A stretch of 64,000 nt of DNA from Saccharopolyspora hordei (GTDB lineage Bacteria > Actinomycetota > Actinomycetes > Mycobacteriales > Pseudonocardiaceae). The notes beneath the pieces were generated by a model. It saw only the letters and a program-made list of their open reading frames with translations, ran no database searches and had not been told where the DNA came from. This document shows, piece by piece, positions 48,488 through 59,854 of the stretch. The DNA is taken from NCBI RefSeq assembly GCF_013410345.1, contig NZ_JACCFJ010000001.1:1-64000 (forward strand), read 5' to 3'. Numbering within the stretch: the first letter of the stretch is position 1; every line of letters begins with the position of its first letter. A program made the position numbers and the translations under genes.

Positions 48488-48535
48488 TCCCCTCCCCTCA
48501 CCGTGGGATCTGCACCCCAAGGCGAGTCGATCCCC

Positions 48536-49898
<1,363 letters not shown>

Positions 49899-50013
49899 CG
49901 CACCTCTCCCACGCGGGTCACCGCAGTCCTGGGGCGACTGCGGGGCTCGCAGATCCATCCGGACGCGCGCGAGGGGCACCCGCGGGCGGCGGATGCCCCT
50001 CGGCTCGCCGGGC

Positions 50014-51807
50014 TCAGCTCTCGATCGGGGCCCACTCCGGGCCGGTCTCGGCCAGCTTCGGGTCCAGCTTGGCGAACAGCGGCGTCGGCTTGCTCAGCGG
50101 ACGGCCGACCTCGATGTCGGTGGACCCCCACCGCGCCTGCTCGGCCGCGTAGTCGCCCATCAGCACCGGGTACTCGATGCTCTCGTCGTCCAGGTCGGCC
50201 ACCTCGCGCAGCTCCGGCTGCGCCGACCAGACCCCGGTGCCGCCCAGCAGCTCGTGCACCTTCTGCGCCGAGTGCGGCAGGAACGGCGTGAGCAGCGTGT
50301 TGGCGTCCGAGACCACCTGCAGCGCGGTGTGCAAGACCGCGTCGCGCCGGTCCGGGTCGTCCTTGAGCTTCCAGGGCTCCTGGTCGGACAGGTACTTGTT
50401 GGCCGCCGACACCACGCGCATCGCCTCCTGCGCGGCGGCCTTGAACCGGGACCGCTCCAGGTGCCCGCCGACGGTGTCGAAGGCGTTGCGGGCCAGCGCC
50501 TTCAGCTCCTCGTCCGCGGGCTGCGGCGCGGTCGGGGCCGGGACGGCGCCGTTGTTCTTCGCCGCCATCGAGATGGAGCGGTTGACCAGGTTGCCCCACT
50601 CGTTGGCCAGCTCGAAGTTGATGCGGCGGACGAACTCGTCCCAGGTGAAGTCGGTGTCCTGGTTCTCCGGGCCGGCCACCGAGATGAAGTAGCGCAGGGT
50701 GTCCGGACCGAACTCGCGCAGGAAGTCCCGCACGTAGATCACCGTGCCGCGGGAGGTGGAGAACTTCGACCCGCTCATGGTGAGGAACTCGCTGGAGACG
50801 ATCTCGTCCGGCAGGTTCAGCTCACCGAACGGGCCGACCGTCCCACCCTTGTCGCCCTGACCGTTGTGGCCCATCAGCAGCGTCGGCCAGATCTGGGCGT
50901 GGAAGGTGATGTTGTCCTTGCCCATGAAGTAGTAGCCCTTGGCCGACGGGTCGGTCCACCACTGCTTCCAGGCGTCCGCGTCCCCGGTGCGGCGGGCCCA
51001 CTCGACGCTGGCCGACAGGTAGCCGATGACCGCGTCGAACCACACGTAGAACCGCTTCATCGGCTGGTCGCGCCAGCCGTCCAGCGGGATCGGCACGCCC
51101 CAGTCCAGGTCGCGGCTGATCGCGCGCGGGCGCATGTCCTCGACCAGGTTCTGCGCGAACTTGAGCACGTTCGGCCGCCAGCCGGTGCGGGTGGACAGCC
51201 ACTTGCCCAGCGATTCGGTGAACGCGGGCAGGTCCAGGAACAGGTGCTCGGTCTCGACGAACTCGGGCTTCTCGCCGTTGACCCGCGAGACCGGGTTGAT
51301 CAGGTCGGCCGGGTCGAGCTGGTTGCCGCAGTTGTCGCACTGGTCGCCGCGCGCGCCGTCGTAGCCGCAGATCGGGCAGGTGCCCTCGATGTAGCGGTCG
51401 GGCAGCGTGCGGCCGGTGGACGGGCTGATCGCGCCGGTGGTGGTCTTGGGCACCACGTAGCCGTTGCGGTGCAGCGCGAGGAAGAGCTGCTGGACGACCT
51501 CGTAGTGGTTGCCCGTGGTGGTGCGGGTGAACAGGTCGTAGGACAGGCCCAGGCCCTGCAGGTCCTGGGCGATCACCCGGTTGTACTTGTCCGCGAGCTG
51601 CCGGGTGGTCAGCCCCTCCTTCTCCGCCTGCACCGAGATGGGAGTGCCGTGCTCGTCCGTGCCGGACACCATGAGGACCTGGTTGCCCGCCATTCGCTGG
51701 TAGCGCGAGAAGACGTCCGAGGGCACACCGAAGCCGGAGACGTGGCCGATGTGCCGCGGACCGTTGGCGTAGGGCCAAGCCACAGCGGTCAACACAGAGG
51801 CACTCAT
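50014..51807 (-). CDS. metS: Methionyl-tRNA synthetase
   Basis: Charges tRNA-Met. The 597 residues are class I. HIGH motif [10 protein letters not shown], a zinc knuckle with four Cys ([18 protein letters not shown]), and the KMSKS equivalent [10 protein letters not shown] are all visible. The anticodon-binding helical domain ends the protein ([21 protein letters not shown]). No C-terminal dimerisation/tRNA-binding domain is present. ATG 51807 begins [16 protein letters not shown]; the frame extends far upstream only as GC-rich noise. Synteny with Rv1007c supports metS naming (metG in other bacteria). Confidence 0.97.
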   Translation of the reverse strand: MSASVLTAVAWPYANGPRHIGHVSGFGVPSDVFSRYQRMAGNQVLMVSGTDEHGTPISVQAEKEGLTTRQLADKYNRVIAQDLQGLGLSYDLFTRTTTGNHYEVVQQLFLALHRNGYVVPKTTTGAISPSTGRTLPDRYIEGTCPICGYDGARGDQCDNCGNQLDPADLINPVSRVNGEKPEFVETEHLFLDLPAFTESLGKWLSTRTGWRPNVLKFAQNLVEDMRPRAISRDLDWGVPIPLDGWRDQPMKRFYVWFDAVIGYLSASVEWARRTGDADAWKQWWTDPSAKGYYFMGKDNITFHAQIWPTLLMGHNGQGDKGGTVGPFGELNLPDEIVSSEFLTMSGSKFSTSRGTVIYVRDFLREFGPDTLRYFISVAGPENQDTDFTWDEFVRRINFELANEWGNLVNRSISMAAKNNGAVPAPTAPQPADEELKALARNAFDTVGGHLERSRFKAAAQEAMRVVSAANKYLSDQEPWKLKDDPDRRDAVLHTALQVVSDANTLLTPFLPHSAQKVHELLGGTGVWSAQPELREVADLDDESIEYPVLMGDYAAEQARWGSTDIEVGRPLSKPTPLFAKLDPKLAETGPEWAPIES

Positions 51808-51956
51808 GCCGTCCAGACTACGGTTCACAACGACGTGACCTCGAACGGGTTCCTGGTTCTCCGCGGCGCGCCCTGCCTCGCTCTGCCCGCCGGCGCCGAC
51901 GTGCCCCCTCACCGCGAGCGCGGGGTCGGTCGGCGCCTGGTCGGCGGGGTGCTCGG

Positions 51957-52805
51957 TCAGCAGGAGACCGGTTGGGCGTGGGCCGGGTCCAGGGCGTTGC
52001 GGACCAGGCGGCCGACGTGGGGGTTGAAGGCCATCGCGACGTGCTCGGACAGGTCGGCCGGGCAGACGTCCTGCAGGACGATGTTCGTCGCGTCCGGTGA
52101 GTCCAGGTAGCCGCTGGTGTACGGGGTGACCAGCTCGTCGTACCTGGTCATGATCGTCGTGTACTCGATCCCGGGCACCGCGGCCCCGTCGGCGTTGAGC
52201 TCCCGCATGAACTCCGAGTCCGTGAAGAACTGGCGGCACGACCCGCACAGCTCGTCCGGGACCTCGCCGACCACCGGGATCTCCTCGGCCAGCCGGTCGA
52301 GCAGCTCGGAGGTGTCGTGCAGGGTGGTGCCGTCGTAGAGCGGGGTGATCGCGACGTAGCGCCGCACCTCCTCCGCGCCACCGAGGAACTTCAGGTAGTA
52401 CTGCGGCATCACGGTGCCCTCGGAGTGGCCGACCAGGTCGACCCGTTCCGAGCCGGTCGCCTCCAGCACCTGGTCCACGAAGGCGGCGAGCTCGGGCGCG
52501 CTCTGCTCCATCGGCGCGAAGCCACCGGTGACCGGCGGCACCAGCGGCGGGCGACCGTAGGTCAGCGCGAACGTGCAGTACCCCTCCGCGACCAGCTCCG
52601 GGCCGAGGTACGCCCAGTTCGTGGACGCCGAGCCGCCGAGACCGTGCACCAGCACGACGGGCGTGGGGTGCTCGTCGCTGGGCCGGCAGTCCCAGTCGTT
52701 GACGCCGGGCGGCGCCAGATCGGCGGGCTCCGCCGTCGCCGGTGTGGCTGCGGCGGTGACGGCGAGCAGCGCCGCCACCGCGGCCAGGGCACGTCTGGTC
52801 CGCAT
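51957..52805 (-). CDS. Secreted lipase/esterase (alpha/beta hydrolase, lipase class 2 type)
   Basis: Exported serine hydrolase of 282 residues. A signal peptide ([25 protein letters not shown]) is followed by the oxyanion region [13 protein letters not shown] and the nucleophile elbow VGHSEG. The likely Asp lies in [10 protein letters not shown] and the His in SEHVAMAF. Four Cys suggest disulfides, consistent with secretion. It resembles actinobacterial EstA/LipA lipases; the natural ester is unknown. It lies on the same strand upstream of metS, with a 149-bp gap. Confidence 0.87.
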   Translation of the reverse strand: MRTRRALAAVAALLAVTAAATPATAEPADLAPPGVNDWDCRPSDEHPTPVVLVHGLGGSASTNWAYLGPELVAEGYCTFALTYGRPPLVPPVTGGFAPMEQSAPELAAFVDQVLEATGSERVDLVGHSEGTVMPQYYLKFLGGAEEVRRYVAITPLYDGTTLHDTSELLDRLAEEIPVVGEVPDELCGSCRQFFTDSEFMRELNADGAAVPGIEYTTIMTRYDELVTPYTSGYLDSPDATNIVLQDVCPADLSEHVAMAFNPHVGRLVRNALDPAHAQPVSC

Positions 52806-52969
52806 GTCCTACCCCTTCCTCCGCGTGGTCCGCGAAGCTCAACGGGCTCGGACCGGGAGGAGTGACGCGCGCCACTGGCGGCGACACCGACGGGGAGAGG
52901 CATGAAAGCGCAGGTCAGCAGCGTTGTGCAGGCGACCCGCGCGCGGAATCGATCCTCACCCGGATGGCC

Positions 52970-53992
52970 TCAGGCCAGGTCGGCGCGGAAGAGGTCGACG
53001 TTGTACGGACCCCACCGGGTCACGGTGAAGTGGACCGCCGGGCCGTCCACCGACCACGGGTGCTGGAAGCCCCCGTAGAGCCCCGGGTGCTGCGCGCCGG
53101 ACACCAGCACCTCGCCGTCGGTCCACGGGCCCGTCAGCTCCGGGGCGGTGCGCAGCACGATCGCCGCGCGGCGCTCGTCCAGGTGCACCGCGAACCACCG
53201 GTCGACGTGGCGGTGGAACTGCACCGACAGCTCCGCCACCGGGGCGCTGAGCACGGGCTGCGCGGCGCGCACGTCCCCGCTCCACCCGGTGCCGGTCCAG
53301 TACTCGTACCCGGCCGGGTCCAGCAGGTCGTCGACGCCGACGCGGGCCAGGCGCGCGGCCCCGAACCGGCCGCTCGGGGTGCCGAGCAGGTGCACCCGGC
53401 CGTCCACCACCCCGGCGAAGGCGATCATCTGGAACGGGTGGCCGCCGGGGTCGCGGCGCCGGAACCGGCTCCACCAGCGCTGCCCGCTGTTGGGCCACAC
53501 GGCCGTGGTCGAACGGGTCCAGGTGCGGCCGCCGTCGTCGGAGTGCGCGAGGACTCCGTGGTTGGTGTGCCACACCCCGGGCACCCCCCAGCGGCGCACC
53601 GACATGCAGTGCAGGTAGTCGCGGCCGCCGACGGCGATGCCGGAGGTGGGGATGACGGTGTGCTCGCGCACGCTGCGGTCGGCCGGCACGCACTGGCCCG
53701 CGGTGCCGTCCGCGCGCGGGACCACCCAGTCGAACCGCAGCCCGGCGTCGAGGTCGGTGCTGGTGGACCGGGCGATGACGTTGGACCGCCAGTCGGCGCG
53801 CTTCGGGCCCGCGCCGTGCCCGCCCCACCCGGCGCCGTAGGTGTCGCCGAACGCCACCAGCACCCCGCCGCGGCCGTCGTCCCACATGATCCCCAGGTCC
53901 GTGGCGGTGATCCCGAAGCGGCTGGCGGTGCGGTTGCCCGAGTCCTCCCCGGTGATCCGGGCGAGCCGTGTGGCACCCAGCACGCGCACCAT
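52970..53992 (-). CDS. DUF4185 domain protein (beta-propeller-like)
   Basis: Protein of 340 residues covering a full DUF4185 domain. It has the repeated blade-like motifs DLGIMWDDGRGGVLVAFGDTYG, SSDDGGRTWTRS-like LAHSDDGGRTWT, and PWSVDGPAVHFTVTRWGPYNVDLFRADL at the C-terminus. Such domains resemble glycosidase-type five-bladed propellers, and mycobacterial DUF4185 enzymes that cleave arabinofuranosyl glycans are known. This protein has no visible signal peptide, which is unusual if it acts on the envelope. Start 53992 (ATG) follows a GGTGG. It is divergent from pabB. Confidence 0.8.
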   Translation of the reverse strand: MVRVLGATRLARITGEDSGNRTASRFGITATDLGIMWDDGRGGVLVAFGDTYGAGWGGHGAGPKRADWRSNVIARSTSTDLDAGLRFDWVVPRADGTAGQCVPADRSVREHTVIPTSGIAVGGRDYLHCMSVRRWGVPGVWHTNHGVLAHSDDGGRTWTRSTTAVWPNSGQRWWSRFRRRDPGGHPFQMIAFAGVVDGRVHLLGTPSGRFGAARLARVGVDDLLDPAGYEYWTGTGWSGDVRAAQPVLSAPVAELSVQFHRHVDRWFAVHLDERRAAIVLRTAPELTGPWTDGEVLVSGAQHPGLYGGFQHPWSVDGPAVHFTVTRWGPYNVDLFRADLA

Positions 53993-54076
53993 GCCACCAC
54001 GGTAGGTCAGGTCCTCCCTGGTCGGTGCGGTCCTGGGCGTGGTCGGGCGGCGCGGGGCGCACGCCATACTGGCGCC

Positions 54077-55354
54077 GTGCCCTTCACCCAGCCGTTGGAC
54101 GGGACGGCGAGCGCCGAGCAGGTGCTCCGCCGGTTGGCGGTGCGCGCGCGCCGCCGCGGCCTCGCCCCGCCCGCGGCGCTGACCGGCGACTGGTTCGGCG
54201 GCTCCGCCGTGCTCGCCCCCTCGGTGCGCATCGACGCCACGCCGCCCGAGCTGGCCTTCACCACGGTCGACACCACTCCGGTGCCCGCCGAGCCGGGCCC
54301 GGTCGGTGGTGGCTGGATCGGCTACCTCGGCTACGGCCTCACCGACCCCGGTCAGCACGCGCGACCCCGGCGGCTGCCCACCGCCGCGTGGGGGTGGGCC
54401 GACCACGTGCTGCGGCGCGACGCGAGCGGCCAGTGGTGGTTCGAGGCCCTGGGTGAGGTGCCGTCCGGGCTGGTCGAGGAGCTCGCCGACCTGCTCGTGT
54501 CGGACGACCCGCCGCCGGCGGGCTGGACGGCCGGGCCGGTCCGGCGGCCGGACGCCGACGAGCACGCCAAGGCGGTGCTGGGCTGCGTCGAGGAGATCAG
54601 CGCGGGCGAGATCTTCCAGGCCAACGTCTGCAGCCGCTTCGAGGTGCCGTTCCGGGGAGATCCGCTGGAGGTCTTCGCCGCGGGCAGCGCGCGGTTCCGG
54701 CCCGCCCGGGCCGCCTGCGTGTCCGGGACGTGGGGCGCGGTCGCGTCGCTGTCGCCGGAGCTGTTCCTGGCCCGGCGCGGGCGGGTCGTGCACTCCAGCC
54801 CGATCAAGGGCACGCTGCCGCGCCGCGGTCCGCAGGACGACCGCAACGCCGACCTGCTGCGCGCGTCGGTGAAGGACGTCGCGGAGAACGTGATGATCGT
54901 GGACATGGCGCGCAACGACCTGGGGCGGGTCGCCGAGGTCGGGCGGGTCACCGTGCCGCGGTTGCTGGACGTCCAGCCCCACCCGGGGGTGTGGCACCTG
55001 GTCTCGGACGTGCGGGCGGAGGTGCCCGAAGAGCTGCCGAACTCGGCGCTGCTGGCCGCGGCGTTCCCGCCCGCGTCGGTGACCGGGGCGCCGAAGGTGC
55101 GCGCGCTGGAGGTCATCGCCGAGCTGGAGGCGCAGCCGCGCGACGTCTACTGCGGCGCGGTGGGCATGGTCTCGCCGGTCGCGGGCCTGGAGCTCAACGT
55201 GGCGATCCGGACCCTGGAGCTCGCCGACGGCGTGTTCCACCTGGGCGTCGGCGGCGGCATCACCGCGGACTCGGACCCGGACCGCGAGTGGCACGAGGTC
55301 CTCACCAAGGCCGCCCCGGCCCTCGACCTCCTCACCCAGACGCCGCACGCCTGA
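54077..55354 (+). CDS. pabB: Aminodeoxychorismate synthase component I
   Basis: Chorismate-utilising enzyme of folate synthesis, giving 4-amino-4-deoxychorismate with glutamine amidotransferase PabA. The 425 residues include EISAGEIFQANVCSRF, SLSPELFLARRGRVVHSSPIKGTLPR, KDVAENVMIVDMARNDLGRV, PASVTGAPKVRALEVI and the C-terminal LGVGGGITADSDPDREWHE. The SPIKGT form, with Lys, is the PabB hallmark. The GTG start at 54077 begins VPFTQPLDG. No PabA is adjacent. Position matches Rv1005c. Confidence 0.93.
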   Translation: MPFTQPLDGTASAEQVLRRLAVRARRRGLAPPAALTGDWFGGSAVLAPSVRIDATPPELAFTTVDTTPVPAEPGPVGGGWIGYLGYGLTDPGQHARPRRLPTAAWGWADHVLRRDASGQWWFEALGEVPSGLVEELADLLVSDDPPPAGWTAGPVRRPDADEHAKAVLGCVEEISAGEIFQANVCSRFEVPFRGDPLEVFAAGSARFRPARAACVSGTWGAVASLSPELFLARRGRVVHSSPIKGTLPRRGPQDDRNADLLRASVKDVAENVMIVDMARNDLGRVAEVGRVTVPRLLDVQPHPGVWHLVSDVRAEVPEELPNSALLAAAFPPASVTGAPKVRALEVIAELEAQPRDVYCGAVGMVSPVAGLELNVAIRTLELADGVFHLGVGGGITADSDPDREWHEVLTKAAPALDLLTQTPHA

Positions 55355-55478
55355 CCACCGGCGCAGGTGGCGCGCGCCAGGCCTGGCCCGTCTCCAGGCC
55401 CCGGTCGGGGCGCAGTTCCGCTCGGGACGGGCACGCTCCCGGCGCCCGGGAGGTCTGCGGGGAGCTTCCCCGCCTGCG

Positions 55479-56312
55479 TCAGCGGCGGGCGGCGAGGACC
55501 GCGTCGTAGAGCTCCTTCTTGCGGACGCCCGCGAGCTCGGCGACCTCGGCCACCGCGTCCTTGAGCCGCACGCCCTCGGCGGCCCGCTGCTCCACCTGCG
55601 CCACGAGGTCCGCCGGGTCGGTGGTCTCCGGCTCGGCCCCGCCGAGCACCACGGTGATCTCGCCGCGCACGCCCTCGGCGGCCCAGGCCGCCAGCTCCGC
55701 GAGGGTGCCGCGCCGGACCTCCTCGTAGGTCTTGGTCAGCTCACGGCAGACCGCCGCCCGCCGCTCCCCGCCGAGCACGTCCACCGCGTCGGCCAGCGCC
55801 TCGGCGAGCCGGTGCGGCGCCTCGAAGAACACGCAGGTGCGCTCCTCGGTCGTCAGCCGGCGGAACCAGCGGCGCCGCTCGCCCTGCTTGCGCGGCGGGA
55901 AGCCGTCGAAGCAGAAGCGGTCGGACGGCAGCCCGGACAGCGCCAGCGCGGTGGTGACCGCGGACGGCCCCGGCAGGCAGGTCACCGGCAGCTGCTCGGC
56001 GATGCACGCCGTGACCAGCCGGTACCCGGGGTCGGACACGCTGGGCATGCCGGCGTCGGTGACCAGCAGGACGGTGCGCCCCTCGCGCAGCGCGTCGAGC
56101 AGCATCGGGGCGCGCGCCGACTCGACCCCTTCGTAGTAACTGACCACCTTGCCGGTCGGTGCCACGCCGAGCGCGCTGGCCAGCGCTCGCACCCGCCGGG
56201 TGTCCTCGGCGGCGACGACGTCGGCCGAGCCGAGCGCCTCGACCAGCCGCGGCGAGGCGTCGCGGACGTCGCCGAGCGGGGTGGCGGCGAGCAGGAGCGT
56301 GCCGGAGTCCAT
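55479..56312 (-). CDS. rsmI: 16S rRNA (cytidine1402-2'-O)-methyltransferase RsmI
   Basis: Tetrapyrrole-methylase-fold enzyme that methylates C1402 in the decoding centre. The 277 residues contain LLLAATPLGDVRDASPR, VVAAEDTRRVRAL, VTDAGMPSVSDPGYRLV, CLPGPSAVTTALALSGLPSDRF and FFEAPHRL. ATG 56312 begins MDSGTLLLAATPLGD. It is divergent from pmt, in the same order as Rv1002c-Rv1003. The C-terminal helical tail (AGVRKKELYDAVLAARR) is standard. Confidence 0.95.
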   Translation of the reverse strand: MDSGTLLLAATPLGDVRDASPRLVEALGSADVVAAEDTRRVRALASALGVAPTGKVVSYYEGVESARAPMLLDALREGRTVLLVTDAGMPSVSDPGYRLVTACIAEQLPVTCLPGPSAVTTALALSGLPSDRFCFDGFPPRKQGERRRWFRRLTTEERTCVFFEAPHRLAEALADAVDVLGGERRAAVCRELTKTYEEVRRGTLAELAAWAAEGVRGEITVVLGGAEPETTDPADLVAQVEQRAAEGVRLKDAVAEVAELAGVRKKELYDAVLAARR

Positions 56313-56532
56313 GACGGCCAAGCCTAATGACGCCCAGACCCCCGCCCCGGCCCGCCCGGCAGGCGGGGTCCGGCGACGACCACAGCACCGCGCCCCACCG
56401 GTGACGGCGCCGACACGCCCGCCGCGCCACGCGACGACGTGGTGGGAGACCTCCTCCCACCCCACCCCGGTACTGGGGTGATCCGCCCGTCGCCGGTCCT
56501 GGGACGGCCGGTGTCTCCTACGATCGGGGGCC

Positions 56533-58107
56533 GTGAGCGTCCTCGTCCCCAGCACCGGTGGCCGCAGCGCCGACGACCTGGTCCACGTCGGCCGCACGCC
56601 CCCGGCGCGGCAGCCGGGCGAGACCGACCCCCTGCCGCTGCTGGACGTGACGATGCCGACCGACCGGGCCCGGAGCTGGCTGGTGACGCTCGCGATCACC
56701 CTGGTCGCCGGGATCGTGCGGCTGTGGGACCTCGGGCACGCGACCAACGAGGGCACCCCGGTCTTCGACGAGAAGCACTACGTGCCGCAGGCGTGGCAGA
56801 TGCTGCGCAACGGCGGCTACGAGGACAACCCGGGCTACGAGCTCGTCGCACACCCGCCGGTGGGCAAGCAGCTGATCGCGGTCGGCGAGTGGCTGCTCGG
56901 CTACAACCCGTGGGGCTGGCGGATCATGGCCGCGCTGACCGGCACGTTCATGGTGCTGCTGGTCGTGCGCATCGCCCGCCGGATGACGCGGTCCACCCTG
57001 CTCGGCGCGCTGGCCGGGATCCTGCTGATCTGCGACGGGCTCAGCCACGTGCAGTCCCGGGTCGGCATGCTCGACATCTTCCAGGCGATGTTCCTGCTGG
57101 CCGCGTTCGCCTGCCTGCTGGTGGACCGCGACCAGGTGCGCAGCCGGATGTGGCAGGTCTGCGCGGACGGCCGGCTGGGCGACAGCGTCTGGGGACCGCG
57201 GCTGGGGTTCCGCTGGTGGCGGTTCGGCGCCGGGCTGCTGCTCGGGCTGGCCTGCGGCGTCAAGTGGAACGGCATCTACTACATCATGGCGTTCGGCCTG
57301 CTCAGCGTGGTCTGGGACGCGCTGGCCAGGCGGGCGGCCGGGGTTCGGCGCCCGTGGCGGGCCGCGCTGGTGCGCGACACCGCGCCCGCGCTGTGGTCGC
57401 TGGTGGCGATCCCGCTGCTGACGTACTTCGGGACGTGGGCGCTGTGGTTCGCCAGCGAGACCGCCACCGACCGGCACGCCGTGCTGCTCAACGACGACGT
57501 GGGCTTCGGCTTCCTGCCGGACCCGCTGCGGTCGCTGCTGTACTACCAGCTCAACGTGCTGGACTTCCACACCCACCTGGTGACGCCGAAGGACCCGCAC
57601 CCGTGGGAGTCCAAGCCGTGGGCGTGGCCGATGGGCATGCGCCCGATGCTCTACTACTACGAGTCCGGGATGCCGGGCTGCGGCCGGGCCAGCTGCGTCG
57701 AGGCGACGATGCTCATCGGCACCCCGGCGATGTGGTGGCTGGCGCTGCCGGTCGCGGGCTGGGCGGTCTGGCGCGCGACGAGCCGGATGGACTGGCGCTA
57801 CGCCGCGGTGCTGGTCGGCTACGGCGCCGGCTACCTGCCGTGGTTCATCAACCTGGACCGGCAGATGTACTACTTCTACGCCACGCCGCTGGTCCCGTTC
57901 CTGGTGCTGGGCATCGTGCTGGTGCTGGGCGAGGTGCTGGGCAGCCGCCGGGACCACTTCGAGCGCCGCCGCACCGGGCTGCTGGCGGTCGCGCTGTACG
58001 TGGGCCTGGTGGTGGCCAACTTCATCTGGCTGTGGCCGATCCTCAACGGCGAGCCCATCACCCCGGAGCGCTGGCAGGCCGAGCTCTGGCTGCCGTCCTG
58101 GCGCTGA
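56533..58107 (+). CDS. pmt: Protein O-mannosyltransferase (dolichyl/polyprenyl-phosphate-mannose dependent)
   Basis: Integral membrane GT39 enzyme that transfers mannose from polyprenyl-phosphomannose to Ser/Thr of exported proteins during Sec export. The 524 residues have about 11 hydrophobic segments. The first extracytoplasmic loop carries the catalytic acidic pair in FDEKHYVPQAW, and VAHPPVGKQLIA follows. The C-terminal loops contain YYYESGMPGC. GTG 56533 starts the frame; a second start at the internal MPTDRARSWL is possible. It is the orthologue position of Rv1002c. Likely clients include the Pro/Ser/Thr-rich secreted proteins encoded in this window. Confidence 0.95.
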   Translation: MSVLVPSTGGRSADDLVHVGRTPPARQPGETDPLPLLDVTMPTDRARSWLVTLAITLVAGIVRLWDLGHATNEGTPVFDEKHYVPQAWQMLRNGGYEDNPGYELVAHPPVGKQLIAVGEWLLGYNPWGWRIMAALTGTFMVLLVVRIARRMTRSTLLGALAGILLICDGLSHVQSRVGMLDIFQAMFLLAAFACLLVDRDQVRSRMWQVCADGRLGDSVWGPRLGFRWWRFGAGLLLGLACGVKWNGIYYIMAFGLLSVVWDALARRAAGVRRPWRAALVRDTAPALWSLVAIPLLTYFGTWALWFASETATDRHAVLLNDDVGFGFLPDPLRSLLYYQLNVLDFHTHLVTPKDPHPWESKPWAWPMGMRPMLYYYESGMPGCGRASCVEATMLIGTPAMWWLALPVAGWAVWRATSRMDWRYAAVLVGYGAGYLPWFINLDRQMYYFYATPLVPFLVLGIVLVLGEVLGSRRDHFERRRTGLLAVALYVGLVVANFIWLWPILNGEPITPERWQAELWLPSWR

Positions 58108-58111
58108 CGCC

Positions 58112-58831
58112 TCAGCCGCGCGGCTCCCAGCGGAACCAGGCGCGGGCGAGCACCGCCAGCACCGCGGTCCAGGCCAGCAGGGCACCGGCGGCCGGGAGCG
58201 CGTCGACCAGCTCCGCACCGGTCATCGCGACCCGCACCAGGTCCACCACGCCACCGCTGGGCACCACGAGCGCGAACGGTGTGTCGCTCATCGACACCCA
58301 CACCGCTCCGCCGATGAGCACCACGAACCACGGCATGGTGGTGATCTGCGCCTGCTCCGAGCTCGCGGTCCAGCCGCTGGTGGCCGCGCCCGCCACCAGC
58401 GACATCGCGGTCCCGAGCAGCACCGCGAGCAGCAGCGGCAGCAGGTTGGCCGGGGCGGGCGCCCCGAGGGCGATCGCGAGGCCCACCACCACGACCGTCT
58501 GCGCCAGTCCGAGCAGGACCACCGGCAGCAGCAGCCCGGCCAGCACCCCGGCGTCCGGCAGCTCCCCGCTGCGCAGCCGCTTCAGGTACCGGTCCTCGCG
58601 GCGGCCGGCCAGCGCCGCGGTCGTGGTGAAGTAGACGGTGAAGCCCTGCACGGCCAGCACCTGCAAGCCCAGCACCACCGACCAGGCGAGCGGCCCGGCG
58701 TCGGCGGGCACGCGGTGGGCCAGCACGATCCCGAGCAGCAGCGGCACGGTCGTCGCGCTGACCAGCACGGCCTTGTTCCGCGCCAGCAGCTTCCACTCGG
58801 TGCGCCCGAGGGCGAGGACGGCCGACGTCAT
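58112..58831 (-). CDS. ABC-2 type exporter permease
   Basis: Membrane protein of 239 residues with six hydrophobic segments, beginning VLALGRTEWKLLARNKAVLVSATTVPLLLGIVLAH, as usual for ABC-2 permeases. It probably forms an exporter with the ATPase encoded upstream, whose stop overlaps its start by 4 bp (ATGA). The divergent two-component system suggests drug or envelope stress export. Substrate unknown. It ends 5 bp from the convergent pmt stop. Confidence 0.87.
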   Translation of the reverse strand: MTSAVLALGRTEWKLLARNKAVLVSATTVPLLLGIVLAHRVPADAGPLAWSVVLGLQVLAVQGFTVYFTTTAALAGRREDRYLKRLRSGELPDAGVLAGLLLPVVLLGLAQTVVVVGLAIALGAPAPANLLPLLLAVLLGTAMSLVAGAATSGWTASSEQAQITTMPWFVVLIGGAVWVSMSDTPFALVVPSGGVVDLVRVAMTGAELVDALPAAGALLAWTAVLAVLARAWFRWEPRG

Positions 58832-59721
58832 GCGACCAGCACCTCCTCCCGGACGCCGCGGAAGACGTCCTCCAGCGTGGCGTGGTGGGCGCGCAGACCG
58901 CGCAGCTCCACGCGACCGTCCGCCCAGGTCAGCAGGGTGTGCAGGTCCCGTTGCAGGTCGGGGGTGCGGACCTCGACGCGGGTGCCGGTCACCTCCGCCG
59001 TCCCGACCAGCGGGGGCAGGGCCGTGCCGCGCTGGACGTCGAAGCCGATCCGCGCGCGGTGCGCGGCGAGCACGTCGACCAAGCGCCCGGACACCGCGAT
59101 CCGCCCCTCGTGCATGATCGCCAGCCGGTGCGCGAGCCGTTCGGCCTCCTCCAGGTAGTGCGTGGTGAGCAGCACCGTGGTGCCGCGCGCGAGCAGCCCG
59201 CGCACCAGGTCCCAGGTGGCGCGGCGGGACTCCGGGTCCATGCCGGTGGTCGGTTCGTCGAGGAACAGCAGGTCCGGTTCGCCGAGCAGCGCCAGCGCCA
59301 GGTCGAGGCGCCGGCGTTCGCCGCCGGAGAGCTGCCGGACCCGCACGTCGCGCCGCCCGGCCAGCCCGACCGCCGCCAACGTACCGTCCACATCGGACGG
59401 ACGCGTGGTGAGCGCGCCGCCCAGCCGCGCGGTCTCCAGCACGGTCAGGTCCCCGGCGAAGCCGCCTTCCTGCAGCATGATCCCGGTCCGGCGGCGGATC
59501 GAGCGGTCCTGCCACGGATCGCGCCCGAACACCCGCACCACCCCGCTGCTGGGCTCGCGGTGGCCTTCGACGGTCTCCATCGTGGTCGTCTTGCCCGCGC
59601 CGTTGGTGCCGAGCAGCGCGAACAGCTCACCCGCCTGCACCTCGAAGTCGATGCCGCGGACCGCTTCGTGCTGCCCGTACCGGCAGCGCAGGTCCCGCAC
59701 GCTGATCACTGGTGTCGTCAT
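58828..59721 (-). CDS. ABC transporter ATP-binding protein (ABC-2 exporter)
   Basis: ATPase of 297 residues with Walker A GTNGAGKTT, signature LSGGERRRLDLALALLG and Walker B LLFLDEPTTGMDPESRR, followed by a C-terminal domain (about 220-297) found in DrrA-like exporters. ATG 59721 begins MTTPVISVRDLRCRYG. It is coupled to the permease gene and divergent from the sensor kinase gene across 133 bp. Confidence 0.92.
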   Translation of the reverse strand: MTTPVISVRDLRCRYGQHEAVRGIDFEVQAGELFALLGTNGAGKTTTMETVEGHREPSSGVVRVFGRDPWQDRSIRRRTGIMLQEGGFAGDLTVLETARLGGALTTRPSDVDGTLAAVGLAGRRDVRVRQLSGGERRRLDLALALLGEPDLLFLDEPTTGMDPESRRATWDLVRGLLARGTTVLLTTHYLEEAERLAHRLAIMHEGRIAVSGRLVDVLAAHRARIGFDVQRGTALPPLVGTAEVTGTRVEVRTPDLQRDLHTLLTWADGRVELRGLRAHHATLEDVFRGVREEVLVA

Positions 59722-59854
59722 GGCCCCAGCCTCGCCGGACGGGCCGGGCGCCGGTAGCGCGTTGCGTCAGCGATGGCGGTGTTCGGTGTCAGCAGGATCG
59801 ATGACTGATGTCATTCCGGCCGGGCGAGCGCCACCGATGGACGATGCTGGACGG

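Noticed and set aside
47953-48535. c-di-AMP (ydaO) riboswitch upstream of rpfB
   Set aside because: It was looked for because other rpf genes carry it. The conserved ydaO blocks are not present.
56439-58634. 731-codon plus-strand frame overlapping pmt
   Set aside because: The pmt frame encodes a complete GT39 protein; this one is a +1 shadow that continues antisense through the ABC permease gene.
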